Of a DNA stretch of 50,542 bases, positions 23,366 through 32,421 are shown one piece after another. The DNA is from CAZHUM01 sp046484045 (GTDB lineage: Archaea; Thermoplasmatota; Thermoplasmata; Halarchaeoplasmatales; Halarchaeoplasmataceae). Both the position numbers and the translations under genes were made by a program. The notes under the pieces are model-generated. The model ran no database searches. It was not told where the DNA came from and saw nothing but the letters and a program-made list of their open reading frames with translations. Position 1 is the first letter of the stretch; every line of letters begins with the position of its first letter. The stretch is from the NCBI GenBank assembly GCA_046484045.1, contig JAWOBZ010000014.1:1-50542 (forward strand). Direction: 5' to 3'.

Positions 23366-26104
23366 TTACAGTGATTTCAATATAAGCTCTTTGGCTTTGT
23401 TCAATGCAGCGTTTCTTCCCTCGGGTTTGCCCCCGCCTCCTTGAGCTGTCTTAGAGGTCCCGCCTCCATCACCGTTGATCTCATTGGCAGCTTCCCTCAG
23501 TATCCCCACCATGTTGACACCTACGTTGTCACTTCTAGAGAAAACCAGCCGTACCGGTTCCCCTTCGGATGCCAGAAGTGCTACTCTATCCTCTTCCGCA
23601 ACTATTCTCTCAGCGGTGGCCATCATCCCTTTTTCACCCATGTCAACCTCGGCTAGAACGAACTCGATACCTTTTTCCATCTCGCCAGGCAGCAGTTCAT
23701 CCGCCACTGCCATGGACTTGTATTTCTTTAAAATCTCTAATTCCTTCCCCCTCTGCTTCCATTCCTTGAAAAATCGTTCAGTGACCTCGGGTAAATCCTC
23801 CGGTTCTACACTGAATATCCCTGCGGATTCGTTCAAAATATCCTCGATGTTCTGGATGTAATCTATTGTGGCGAGTCCTGCTGAGTACTCCAACCGTTCC
23901 ACACCGTCTTGGATCCTCTGGGTGTTCAATATCTTGATGGCGCCGACCTCGGCGGTGCTGTCTACGTGTGTTCCCCCGCATGCCTGGGCATCGTAATCTC
24001 TAACGTCAGATATATGCACCACTCGGATCACGTCGTTCGTCGGGACTCCGCCCTGATAGAGTTCGAAACCGAAACGCTTCTCCGCTTCGTCGCGTGTCAA
24101 CTCTTCCTTGATCACGGGCACGTCGTCCAAAACCATCTTGTTCGCGATCCGCTCGATCTCCTTAACCTGCTCTCTGGTTATCCTCTTGTAATGTGATATG
24201 TCAAGCCTCGCTCTGTCAACGCTCTTCTGAGCACCCCTCTGCCAGATGTGATCTCCCAATACCTTTCTGGCGCTGCTGATTATGATGTGAGTGGCCGTGT
24301 GGTGCCTGGTGAGAGATATCCTTCTTTCCCAGTCTATGATCCCTGTAACATCGGTGCCCTCTGGGATTTTTCCGTCTATCTCGTGGACTATCACTCCACC
24401 CTGATCCCTAACGTGATCAACTTGGAAAGTTTTTCCATCGGCTTTCATTGTCCCTTTATCGCACAGTTGACCCCCACCTTCGGGATAGAAACCCGTCCGG
24501 TCTAGGATCACTTCGCCTTCCCTCGAACCGATAACCGTGGCTTCGAACTCTTTTAGATCGGACTTTTCATAGTAAATTTTGTCCGTCTCCGGGTGATCGT
24601 AAATCGCTTTTACCTCCGCTTCCTTCTCTTCCGGTGCCTCGTGCATCTCTGCCAGCAGCACGTTGAAATCATCCGGGATATCGATGTCCATGCCGAACTC
24701 ACGACCTAACTCCTTGACGATGCCCGGGTGTATCCCGTGGGTGTCGTAGAATTCTATAAGTTTCTCCGTGGAAAGACTTTTGACGTCTAGATCTTCCAAC
24801 TCTTTCCTTACCAGTTTTTTACCCCTTTCCAGTGTTTCAGCGTACTTCTCGATCTCGCTGTCCAGCATATCGAAAACGATATCTTTTTTTGACATATCGA
24901 TTATATCGCTGAACTTCTCCATCTGCCTTAGGACGACATCTTTCAATCTTACCTGCCGGTCGAGGTTCGCTATCTGTCTCAGCGTCCTTCTGATAACCAT
25001 ACGAGCTAGATAGCCCTCTGCTACGTTGGATGGGACTACACCGTCAGCCAGCATGAATGCGATGGTCCTACTGTGGTCCGCGATGATGTAAACGCTTTTC
25101 AATGTGTCCAAGTGTTCGATGATCTCTTCTTCACCCCACGGGGGGTCGTGATCGTATATGCGTTCCATCAATTGATGGATCAATCCCTCGTCGGTGTAGT
25201 CCTTCTCCATGGTGCTGGATAGAAGAGTGTAATTTTTGATCACGGAGCGGTACCAATCCACGGATAAGTCATGTGATACGTCGATCTGTTCACAGATGTA
25301 CTCTATTATATCGGGGTAGATCGAGTCTAGTATCGTTGGAGAGCCCTCGGATATCCATGAGAGTCTCTCTAAACCGTAGCCGGTATCGACGATATTCAGA
25401 TCCAGAGGAGAGTATAGGTCTCCGCCCACTTCTATCTCCCCTTCTTTGTCAATCTCGAGGTTCATGAAGACCAGTGTGGCGACTTCGAGTCCTTGAACAA
25501 GGACCTCAAGCGACGGACCGGCGTTTCCTCCTCCGATCCAAGGCTTTTCTTTGTAGGTTATAAGCTCTTCATCGACGCCCATCTCAATGAGCATCTCGTG
25601 GCAGTACTGGATGGTCTCTTCCTTCCAGTAAACAAAATTGTCCGGTGAGTTGAACGAATGATGTCCCATCATCTCGAATCCGGTCTGATGCTTGCCGGTC
25701 ATTCCCACTTCATCGATGTCGGAAAGACGGATGCTGGGCTGTGAGATCACCAGTGGATTCGCCGGGGGCTCCACCATACCTGACGTTACATGAGGTTGAA
25801 AATCGTAGATGCTCGCGTGAACGAGAAAGACGTCGTCCCTCCATCTGGCTACGACCGGATATCTCTCCAGGGGTGTGTGTCCTCTTTCAGCGAAGAAATC
25901 TATGAAAAATTTTCTCATCTCGGGGACGGAAAGTTCTTTCGATGCCGGCGGTGAATCCAAGAATCCGAACTCGACGCATGGTGAGTCGTCGCAGAGCTCC
26001 TGCTCCTCATCTTTAGTCCAAAAATGTCCGCCGCACTTGGGGCACTCTTTCCGTATGTATCCCTTCTCACGAAAGAAGTCCAACCTGTACTCTTCCTCGA
26101 ACAT
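23366..26104 (-). CDS. alaS: Alanyl-tRNA synthetase (archaeal type)
   Basis: Charges tRNA-Ala and edits mis-charged Ser/Gly. The protein is 912 aa, the usual archaeal length. It has an N-terminal zinc-knuckle-like extension (CPKCGGHFWTKDEEQELCDDSPC) typical of archaeal AlaRS, a class II catalytic core (about 60-480) and an editing domain with HTATHI and CGGTH zinc ligands. The C-terminal C-Ala domain ends in a Gly-rich GGTSKTAQGGGGKPEG segment. GGTGGGGAG directly precedes the ATG. The cognate tRNA-Ala lies 0.6 kb downstream. Confidence 0.97.
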   Translation of the reverse strand: MFEEEYRLDFFREKGYIRKECPKCGGHFWTKDEEQELCDDSPCVEFGFLDSPPASKELSVPEMRKFFIDFFAERGHTPLERYPVVARWRDDVFLVHASIYDFQPHVTSGMVEPPANPLVISQPSIRLSDIDEVGMTGKHQTGFEMMGHHSFNSPDNFVYWKEETIQYCHEMLIEMGVDEELITYKEKPWIGGGNAGPSLEVLVQGLEVATLVFMNLEIDKEGEIEVGGDLYSPLDLNIVDTGYGLERLSWISEGSPTILDSIYPDIIEYICEQIDVSHDLSVDWYRSVIKNYTLLSSTMEKDYTDEGLIHQLMERIYDHDPPWGEEEIIEHLDTLKSVYIIADHSRTIAFMLADGVVPSNVAEGYLARMVIRRTLRQIANLDRQVRLKDVVLRQMEKFSDIIDMSKKDIVFDMLDSEIEKYAETLERGKKLVRKELEDLDVKSLSTEKLIEFYDTHGIHPGIVKELGREFGMDIDIPDDFNVLLAEMHEAPEEKEAEVKAIYDHPETDKIYYEKSDLKEFEATVIGSREGEVILDRTGFYPEGGGQLCDKGTMKADGKTFQVDHVRDQGGVIVHEIDGKIPEGTDVTGIIDWERRISLTRHHTATHIIISSARKVLGDHIWQRGAQKSVDRARLDISHYKRITREQVKEIERIANKMVLDDVPVIKEELTRDEAEKRFGFELYQGGVPTNDVIRVVHISDVRDYDAQACGGTHVDSTAEVGAIKILNTQRIQDGVERLEYSAGLATIDYIQNIEDILNESAGIFSVEPEDLPEVTERFFKEWKQRGKELEILKKYKSMAVADELLPGEMEKGIEFVLAEVDMGEKGMMATAERIVAEEDRVALLASEGEPVRLVFSRSDNVGVNMVGILREAANEINGDGGGTSKTAQGGGGKPEGRNAALNKAKELILKSL

Positions 26105-26194
26105 CTCCCCACCGATTTTACTTCGGACTAATAAAATGTTCGCTCATCATTCTATTCGATTTATCCCTGATAAGTACATTATATGGGCAAAATA

Positions 26195-26204
26195 TTTTAT
26201 ATAG
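26195..26204 (+). promoter_or_regulatory. TATA box of the ftsZ-secE-spt5-rpl11 operon
   Basis: TTTTATATAG in the 156-bp alaS/ftsZ divergent gap. The expected transcription start near 26225 gives a leader carrying GGAG at 26248-26251 before the ATG at 26261. Confidence 0.5.
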
Positions 26205-26260
26205 GGTCGATTGTTTACGGTAATTGTATCTAATACAGCTTATTAATGGAGTGTATATTG

Positions 26261-27364
26261 ATGGAATCGATTGTTGAAGAAGCTCTCTCACGTAGTAGCC
26301 CCAGAAGAGCAAGGGAAGAAGAAGAGCGAGACGTTCGCGACCTAAGCGCCGATGACAAGGAGTTACAGGAAGTACTCGCAGGTTTAAAGACAGATATAAA
26401 GATCATCGGTGTCGGTGGTGCAGGTTGCAACACGATTGACAGGATGTCTGAAGAAGGCATAAAGGGAGCCATGCTGATAGCAGCAAATACAGATGCTCAG
26501 CACCTCTTGACAGTGCATGCCCAAAGAAAGATACTCCTGGGAAGAAGAAAAACTAGAGGTCTTGGTGCCGGGGCGTTACCCCAAGTGGGGTCCGACGCAT
26601 GCGAAGAAGCCCGAGAAGAGATAAGCGCACTGTTAGAGGGCACTGATCTAGTGTTCGTGACGTGCGGACTCGGTGGAGGTACTGGAACCGGTGCATCGCC
26701 TATAATAGCTGAAATAGCTAAGAACCAAGGTGCACTAACGGTGGCGGTATGTACCACGCCTTTCAAAGCCGAGGGCGCGGCAAGGATGGAGAACGCAGAA
26801 TGGGGGCTGCAGAGGTTGAAGGGTGTAGCCGACACGGTCATAACCGTTCCAAACGATAAGCTGTTAGAATTAGTACCAAGATTATCACTAAATAAAGCGT
26901 TCAAGATAGCAGACGAAGTACTCACACGATCTATCAAAGGGATCACCGAGGTAGTGACCAAGCCGGGTCTTGTGAACCTGGACTTCAACGACCTCAAGAC
27001 GATAATGGAGGGCGCCGGAGTCGCCATGATAGGAATGGGAGAAGACGATTCGGAAAACAGAGCCGAGAAGGCCATCGAAGAGGCGATAAACTCGCCGCTT
27101 CTCGAAGTCGATATAAGCAGTGCCAACGCAGCTCTAGTAAACGTCGTCGGAGGTAACGACATGACGGTTTCAGAGGCCGAAAAGGTAGCCGAGATGGTGG
27201 AAAACAAGATAGGTAGAGACGCCAGGATAATCTGGGGTGCCTCAGTCGAACCCACACTTGAAAAAGTACTTCGTGTGATGGTCGTTATAACCGGAGTGAA
27301 ATCTAAACAGATATTCGGCAGAACACAGTCTGGTAAAAAAGGTGAGATACAGAGCGTAGCATGA
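26261..27364 (+). CDS. ftsZ: Cell division GTPase FtsZ
   Basis: Tubulin homologue that forms the division ring. About 367 aa from this start. It has an N-terminal charged tail (1-about 38), then IGVGGAGCNTIDRM, the GTP-binding tubulin signature GGGTGTGASP, the NDKLLELVPRLSLNKAF block and the synergy-loop region. The C-terminus is short. The ATG at 26261 is favoured over 26246 because GGAG lies 9 nt upstream of it. It heads a run with secE, spt5 and rpl11, a common euryarchaeal order. Confidence 0.97.
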   Translation: MESIVEEALSRSSPRRAREEEERDVRDLSADDKELQEVLAGLKTDIKIIGVGGAGCNTIDRMSEEGIKGAMLIAANTDAQHLLTVHAQRKILLGRRKTRGLGAGALPQVGSDACEEAREEISALLEGTDLVFVTCGLGGGTGTGASPIIAEIAKNQGALTVAVCTTPFKAEGAARMENAEWGLQRLKGVADTVITVPNDKLLELVPRLSLNKAFKIADEVLTRSIKGITEVVTKPGLVNLDFNDLKTIMEGAGVAMIGMGEDDSENRAEKAIEEAINSPLLEVDISSANAALVNVVGGNDMTVSEAEKVAEMVENKIGRDARIIWGASVEPTLEKVLRVMVVITGVKSKQIFGRTQSGKKGEIQSVA

Positions 27365-27374
27365 GGTCAGTTCG

Positions 27375-27608
27375 ATGGATATATTAGAGAAATCCTGGGA
27401 AGTACAGAATAAAATCGAGGAACAAGCCAACAAGATAGGTAAGGGTAAGTACGGTAGGATATTGAAGATGGCTAGAAAGCCGGATATGGACGAGTACAAG
27501 AAGACCTTAGCGATCTGTGTCATCGGTGTACTTCTGATCGGCGGATTGGGATTCCTGATCTACTGGCTCTTCGATAACGTGCCGAAATACATCAACTTGT
27601 TCATCTAG
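27375..27608 (+). CDS. secE: Protein translocase subunit SecE/Sec61-gamma
   Basis: A 77-aa protein with an amphipathic N-terminal helix and one C-terminal membrane helix (about 46-68), the Sec61-gamma plan. It clamps the two halves of SecY. Its position between ftsZ and spt5, 10 and 13 bp from its neighbours, is the standard archaeal context. The N-terminal region is somewhat longer than in the smallest archaeal homologues. Confidence 0.92.
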   Translation: MDILEKSWEVQNKIEEQANKIGKGKYGRILKMARKPDMDEYKKTLAICVIGVLLIGGLGFLIYWLFDNVPKYINLFI

Positions 27609-27621
27609 AGGAGGTGTTGAT

Positions 27622-28533
27622 ATGGGCCTTTTAGAGGATTTCACTAAAGAGGAAATAAAGGAGAAACCAGAGGAACGCAAGGTCGAAGTCGAAGAAGAGG
27701 AAAAGAGAGGCCTGTATCTCGAAGCAGATTCAAAGCATGAATCGGTGACGACCGACAGCAGTGTCAAATACACTGTCAGGGTAGTAAACGATACCGGTGA
27801 CACCCAAGTAGTCGAGATATCTATCAAACTGCTTTACAGTACTGAAGAGGAAAAACGTATACCGTGGGAGGTCACCGTGATCGGTGAAAAGTCCTTCTCT
27901 GATCCAGATGACTTTTACGAAGAGGAGATAGAAATTGATGACGGCGATCAGGAAGTCTTCGGGATTAAGGTGCATGCACCAGAGGGCGCAGCTTATGGAG
28001 AGAAATTCGAAGTTATCATAGATGCGATGTCCAAAGAGGGGACATTTATTTCCGAGTCGATTACTCTACTCACAATAGCTAGACCGACGGTCATTGCTGT
28101 CAAGACACAGATCGGACAGGAGAAGAACGTCGCCGATTACATCGCTGGTATGGCTAAGAAGAGGGATCTAGGGATCTTCTCGATCTTGTGTCCAAAACCT
28201 GTTAGAGGATACCTTTTCATGGAGGTGATGAGCCCGCACCCGGTTGAGGACATAATAGGGAGTATGCGCAAGGCGAAAGGAATCGTGGGTGGGGAGAGCA
28301 GCATAGAGGAGATAGAGCATTTCTTAGCTCCTAAGTTGGCAGTCGAAGGTATCGCCGAAGGAGATATAGTCGAACTTTCAGCCGGTCCGTTCAAAGGTGA
28401 GAAAGCTAGGGTGACCCAGATAGACGAAGCGAACGATGAGATAACGGTAGAGTTGTTCGAAGCTACAGTCCCGATACCCGTGACGGTCAGAGGCGACCAC
28501 GTTAGGGTCTTAGAAAAGGAAAAGAATAAATAA
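27622..28533 (+). CDS. spt5: Transcription elongation factor Spt5 (NusG) with N-terminal Ig-like extension
   Basis: Binds the RNA polymerase clamp and promotes processivity. At 303 aa it is twice the usual archaeal Spt5 length. Residues about 155-245 form the NGN domain (TVIAVKTQIGQEKNVADYI, then VRGYLFMEV). Residues about 245-300 form the KOW domain (EGDIVELSAGPFKGEKARV). Residues about 30-150 are an added beta-sandwich with KYTVRVVNDTGDTQVVEIS and VFGIKVHAPEGAAYGEKFEV, like CARDB/NEW1-type Ig domains. A GAGGTGTTGAT ribosome site precedes the ATG. The fusion is uninterrupted, with no start codon or SD that would separate the halves. Confidence 0.93.
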   Translation: MGLLEDFTKEEIKEKPEERKVEVEEEEKRGLYLEADSKHESVTTDSSVKYTVRVVNDTGDTQVVEISIKLLYSTEEEKRIPWEVTVIGEKSFSDPDDFYEEEIEIDDGDQEVFGIKVHAPEGAAYGEKFEVIIDAMSKEGTFISESITLLTIARPTVIAVKTQIGQEKNVADYIAGMAKKRDLGIFSILCPKPVRGYLFMEVMSPHPVEDIIGSMRKAKGIVGGESSIEEIEHFLAPKLAVEGIAEGDIVELSAGPFKGEKARVTQIDEANDEITVELFEATVPIPVTVRGDHVRVLEKEKNK

Positions 28534-28561
28534 TTGCATTTAACACTAAAAGGTGAATAAC

Positions 28562-29041
28562 ATGGCAACAGAAACTATAGAAGCTTTGGTTGACGGTGGT
28601 GAAGCAAATGCAGGACCGCCGCTTGGCCCACAGTTAGGACCACTCGGTGTGAACATAATGGAGATAGTCAACGCTATCAACGATAAGACATCCAAGTTCA
28701 AGGGGATGAAAGTACCTATCAAGCTGACCGTCGATACGGAGACCAAAAAATTCGAGATAAAGGTAGGGACACCACCGACATCAGCTTTAATCTTAGAAAA
28801 ACTTGGTATCGACAAGGGTAGTGGAAACCCGTTGACGAACAAGGTCGCGGACCTGAGCATCAAACAGGCAAAGGAGATCGCCGAGATGAAAGAGGACGAC
28901 CTTCTTGGTAAAAACATAAAGATGAAAACGAAGGAGGTCATGGGAACCTGCGTATCTATGGGCATCACCGTGGAAGGAAAGGACGGAAGGGAAACACAGA
29001 AACTCGTGGACGAAGGTAAATTCGATAAGCACTTCGATTAA
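28562..29041 (+). CDS. rpl11: Ribosomal protein uL11
   Basis: Large-subunit stalk-base protein, 159 aa. It has the GGEANAGPPLGPQLGPLGVN N-terminal signature and the C-terminal rRNA-binding part with KEVMGTCVSMGITVEG. The ATG at 28562 is chosen over the GTG at 28553 because AGGTGA (28551-28556) is a ribosome site correctly spaced for it. L1 and the stalk genes, often next in archaea, do not follow; the next gene is convergent. Confidence 0.97.
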   Translation: MATETIEALVDGGEANAGPPLGPQLGPLGVNIMEIVNAINDKTSKFKGMKVPIKLTVDTETKKFEIKVGTPPTSALILEKLGIDKGSGNPLTNKVADLSIKQAKEIAEMKEDDLLGKNIKMKTKEVMGTCVSMGITVEGKDGRETQKLVDEGKFDKHFD

Positions 29042-29070
29042 TAATAAATAAAATCCTCAATCTCACCGAT

Positions 29071-29913
29071 TCAAGCCAACTCGACTTTTCTTGCAAATCC
29101 CCTAGAGATCAGAACATTAGCTGCCTTTTCTCTGAGCGTGACCACGTCCTCTTTGTTTAATTCGTATGTGTGTTCCATATCAACGAATGCTGGGACGTCC
29201 TGTGTAATATATATCAAAACTTCGTTTTTTGAACCCTGCTCAGCTTCTTCGTTAGACTCGATCGCATCCGGTACGGATATCGGTTTTTTATCATTCTCTT
29301 CATCTAGAGATCCATCTTCTTCGACATCCTCTCCGTCCGTCATCTCCTCTTCGACATCTGATTTTACAGAAGATTCAACGGCTTCCCCTTCCTCTTTTAT
29401 ATTCCTTTCTTCCTTTTCCTTTTTAGAGGGTGTTTCCCTTTCTTCCTTGATCACATCTGATTCTACTTCGTCCTTCTCGGCTTCAGTTTCTTTCTCCACC
29501 CTCTTGTAACCCCCGTAGAACATCTCCTCTTTTGTTTCCTTTATCAGGCTTACCGAGTCCTGGAACAGTTCGTACTCCATAGAAAGCATGTTATCGGTGC
29601 TTTTCGTTGAAGTGCTGCCGAACTGGTGTACTGCGGATAACAGTATCTTCCTGGAGCGTATGAAGAAAAGTCTGTTCGCCATCTCTTTAGCGTTCATGAA
29701 CTCCTTTCTCAGCATCTTCTCTTTGGTATCCTTCGGTATTCTGATCTCATCATTCTTATCTTTTAAATCATCTAGATATTCCCTGAGTCGCTGATAAAAA
29801 TCATCTTTCAATCTGCACAGGCGCTCTGTGGATTTCTCCGTTTCTAAAACGTTTACCAGTTCGTCGAGGCCTAGTTCTTCGTCCGCCATCGATAAGGCAA
29901 TATTATCTAACAT
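29071..29913 (-). CDS. gins51: Archaeal GINS complex subunit Gins51 (Gins15)
   Basis: Replisome factor that activates MCM. The protein is 280 aa. The N-terminal alpha-helical A domain (about 1-150) contains the RLKDDFYQRLREYLDDLK and NAKEMANRLFFIRSRKI segments typical of Sld5-like GINS. A very acidic, low-complexity linker follows (about 155-230). The C-terminal B domain (about 230-280) has VLIYITQDVPAFVDMEHTY. The linker is long for the family. The gene leads a replication group with the zinc ribbon and RPA-like genes in the same direction upstream. The start could also be the internal ATG at residue 9. Confidence 0.85.
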   Translation of the reverse strand: MLDNIALSMADEELGLDELVNVLETEKSTERLCRLKDDFYQRLREYLDDLKDKNDEIRIPKDTKEKMLRKEFMNAKEMANRLFFIRSRKILLSAVHQFGSTSTKSTDNMLSMEYELFQDSVSLIKETKEEMFYGGYKRVEKETEAEKDEVESDVIKEERETPSKKEKEERNIKEEGEAVESSVKSDVEEEMTDGEDVEEDGSLDEENDKKPISVPDAIESNEEAEQGSKNEVLIYITQDVPAFVDMEHTYELNKEDVVTLREKAANVLISRGFARKVELA

Positions 29914-30057
29914 AATATGGTTTTCGGAAAAAATTAACCGCTTAGTTTTTATGAGAAAGAAAATAAAAAAAAGAAAGGGGGTGTTGCGGAGTTATAGACG
30001 AAAATCAACTGTAGATTTATTAATCATTTGGTACAATAATCGAACTAATCGTTAGGA

Positions 30058-30300
30058 TCAGTAAAACTCAGCAGCGCATTCAGGACATACATCGGCGTTT
30101 TCATCCACTTCGGATCTACAGTTAGAGCAAACGTATTTTACGGATAATGGTTCATCATCTAAAAGTTCATGGCCGCAGAGAAGACATTCAAAATCATCGG
30201 GTACGAAACCGCCGCAGAAAGGGCACTCAACCAATATTTCAATGTAGCTCCGTGTCTCAATCTCCTGTTCCTCTTCCGGTTCCTCCTTCTCTATTGACAT
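30058..30300 (-). CDS. Small double zinc-ribbon protein
   Basis: An 80-aa protein with an acidic N-terminus and four CxxC half-sites: CPFC, CLLC, CSNC and CPEC, spaced as two rubredoxin-like ribbons. It lies between gins51 and the RPA-like gene, all on the minus strand. It probably binds DNA or partner proteins; its exact role is unknown. Confidence 0.65.
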   Translation of the reverse strand: MSIEKEEPEEEQEIETRSYIEILVECPFCGGFVPDDFECLLCGHELLDDEPLSVKYVCSNCRSEVDENADVCPECAAEFY

Positions 30301-30325
30301 CGATTTGTGTATCTACAACAGATTA

Positions 30326-30817
30326 TTAATCATTTTCCCCGATCTCATCACTTTCATCCCTCACTATTATCTCTCCCCACTTGCCTGCACTCACTTGCAA
30401 ACCGTAACCTCTGTCCTGGGTGTACCCGTGTATAACCTTTATTTCCGTACCGATGTCCATCTCATCTTCCACGCGTTTGGTCTCTTCGTTCCAAAATACC
30501 ACTTTGACGGACCCGGTTCCGTCGTCTATGCGTATATTTCTTACACTGCCTTTTCGACCCCTTTTCGTCGTGAACGTTCTTAATCTACCCAAGTCGATTA
30601 TTTTTCCCTGTATAGTGGCTTCTTCTTTGGGTTTGAGGTCTCTTATCTTGCTTATACTGTCTTGGTTCCTACCATACTCCGAAACTATCTTCAATGCCAG
30701 GGCATCATCGTTCAGAAGGCCGTTGTAACGTTCACGTTCTTCTTTTATCCTATCAAGAAATTCTTCTTCGGACAGCAGATCTTCGACGAACTGGTATCTT
30801 TCTTCTGGTGACGGCAT
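30326..30817 (-). CDS. RPA-like single-stranded DNA-binding OB-fold protein
   Basis: A 163-aa protein. The N-terminal helical part (about 1-50) contains LSEEEFLDRIKEE and DDALALKIVSEYG, as in archaeal RPA/SSB subunits. A single OB fold (about 55-150) has ATIQGKIIDLGRLRTFTTKRG, then VRNIRIDDGTGSVKVVFWN. It is shorter than multi-OB RPA41, so it may be an accessory RPA or a single-OB SSB. Neighbouring gins51 supports a replication or repair role. Confidence 0.8.
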   Translation of the reverse strand: MPSPEERYQFVEDLLSEEEFLDRIKEERERYNGLLNDDALALKIVSEYGRNQDSISKIRDLKPKEEATIQGKIIDLGRLRTFTTKRGRKGSVRNIRIDDGTGSVKVVFWNEETKRVEDEMDIGTEIKVIHGYTQDRGYGLQVSAGKWGEIIVRDESDEIGEND

Positions 30818-30890
30818 TGTATCTGATCGTGAAGACGTCGATGATATAAAAATTATCGGTCAAAAAAAGAAAGTAAAGGGGTAAGTGGTT

Positions 30891-32225
30891 TTAGATCAAG
30901 CCCTGGTCGAGCATCGCCTTGGCGACTTTCATGAATCCGCCTATATTGGCTCCCATCATGAGGTTTCCTTCGTCGTCGAATTTCTTGGATGTCTCGTAAC
31001 AGGTCTTGTGTATATTCTTCATGATGTCCTGTAATCTCTTGTCCACCTGATCAAAGGTCCAGCTCTCTCTCTGTGAGTTCTGTGCCATCTCGAGACCGCT
31101 GACAGATACACCTCCAGCGTTTGCCGCTTTGGCTGGGCCGTAAAGTATATCGTTCTGCATGTATATTTCGATGGCATCAGGCGTGGAAGGCATATTGGCT
31201 CCTTCGCCGACCGCTGTCACTCCGTTATCCACTAATTTTTGTGCATCGTCACCGTCGATCTCGTTCTGTGTAGCCGACGGTAGTGCCACATCGCATTCGT
31301 ATCCCCATGGTTTTCCACCATCTACGTATTCGAGATCGTACTCTTCTGCGAACTCCTTTATCCTCCCTCTTCTGACGTTCTTGAGTTCCATCACATAATC
31401 CAACTTTTCTCGATTTATTCCATTGGGGTCGTAAACCACACCGCTTGAATCCGACAATGTGACCACTTTCGCTCCGAGTTGGATACATTTTTCCGTCGCA
31501 TGCTGTGCAACGTTGCCAGAACCGGAGACTGTAACCGATTTGCCTTTGAGTTCGTCACCTGCACTTTTCAGCATCTCGTTGGTGAAGTAAACCAAACCGA
31601 AACCCGTGGCTTCGGGTCTCGCCAAGGATCCGCCCCATTCTGGTGACTTGCCTGTGAGGACACCCTCGAAACGGTTGACTATCCTTCTGTACTGTCCGTA
31701 CAGGTACCCGATCTCACGACCGCCGACACCGATGTCTCCCGCGGGTACATCTGTATCGGGACCTACGTGCCTGTAGAGTTCCGTCATAAAACTCTGACAG
31801 AATCTCATCACTTCCGCATCGGATTTTCCCTTGGGGTTGAAATCTGATCCTCCTTTGCCTCCACCCATGGCAATACCGGTCAGTGAGTTCTTGAATATCT
31901 GTTCGAATCCCAAAAATTTGATTATCCCTAGGTACACGGAGGGATGAAACCTCAATCCGCCTTTATAGGGGCCTATTGCACTGTTGAATTGAACTCGGAA
32001 TCCTCTGTTGACATGGACTTCTCCATCGTCGCCCATCCAGGGGACTCGGAAAAGTATCTGTCTTTCGGGCTCGACGAGTCTTTCCACAATCTTTGCTTCA
32101 ACGAATTCGGGATGCTTCTCGAGAGCCGGTTCGATGGTCTCCAACACTTCTTGTACCGCCTGATGAAATTCCTTCTCTCCTGGATTTCTATCCACGACCT
32201 CTTCATAGATCTTATCTATCGACAT
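30891..32225 (-). CDS. gdhA: Glutamate dehydrogenase (hexameric, bacterial-type)
   Basis: Interconverts glutamate and 2-oxoglutarate plus ammonia with NAD(P). The protein is 444 aa. It has PYKGGLRFHPSV, the catalytic-lysine block GGGKGGSDFNPKGKSD, PAGDIGVGGREIGYLYGQY and the dinucleotide-fold SGSGNVAQHATEK. The sequence follows the bacterial/fungal NADP class rather than the hyperthermophilic archaeal class. AAGGAG precedes the ATG. It is divergent from nfnAB and shares a 196-bp control region with it. Confidence 0.96.
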   Translation of the reverse strand: MSIDKIYEEVVDRNPGEKEFHQAVQEVLETIEPALEKHPEFVEAKIVERLVEPERQILFRVPWMGDDGEVHVNRGFRVQFNSAIGPYKGGLRFHPSVYLGIIKFLGFEQIFKNSLTGIAMGGGKGGSDFNPKGKSDAEVMRFCQSFMTELYRHVGPDTDVPAGDIGVGGREIGYLYGQYRRIVNRFEGVLTGKSPEWGGSLARPEATGFGLVYFTNEMLKSAGDELKGKSVTVSGSGNVAQHATEKCIQLGAKVVTLSDSSGVVYDPNGINREKLDYVMELKNVRRGRIKEFAEEYDLEYVDGGKPWGYECDVALPSATQNEIDGDDAQKLVDNGVTAVGEGANMPSTPDAIEIYMQNDILYGPAKAANAGGVSVSGLEMAQNSQRESWTFDQVDKRLQDIMKNIHKTCYETSKKFDDEGNLMMGANIGGFMKVAKAMLDQGLI

Positions 32226-32257
32226 GGTAATTTTCTCCTTATATTATACCCGCCCCT

Positions 32258-32267
32258 ATGTTAACAT
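32258..32267. promoter_or_regulatory. Palindrome in the gdhA leader region
   Basis: ATGTTAACAT is a perfect 10-bp palindrome about 35 nt before the gdhA ATG. It lies downstream of a TATA-like ACTTAAAT (minus strand, near 32303-32311), so it overlaps the expected gdhA transcription start. Confidence 0.3.
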
Positions 32268-32350
32268 AAGGTACGGGGAACATGCAAAAATACTACCCGA
32301 TTTAAGTATTTCGATTGTTTTTAAGTTACTCTATGCACTGCGACTAAGGG

Positions 32351-32364
32351 TGCATAAAAATGCA
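32351..32364. promoter_or_regulatory. Operator candidate between gdhA and nfnA
   Basis: TGCAT-AAAA-ATGCA is a perfect inverted repeat, and TGCATAA is also directly repeated ten bases on. It lies just upstream of the ACTTTTTATACC TATA box (32379-32390) of nfnA, a place from which a regulator could act on both divergent genes. Confidence 0.4.
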
Positions 32365-32421
32365 TAACTAACAGTAAAACTTTTTATACCATGTTATTCT
32401 CCCAGATTTGAGGTTTTTCAC

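Noticed and set aside
26497..27255. 252-codon frame opposite ftsZ
   Set aside because: Composition is that of a reverse-strand shadow of ftsZ codons; no family features.
30009..30334. Similar GATT(T)ATTAATCATT sequences flanking the zinc-ribbon gene
   Set aside because: Short and A+T-rich, and one copy is part of the RPA-like gene end; likely chance.
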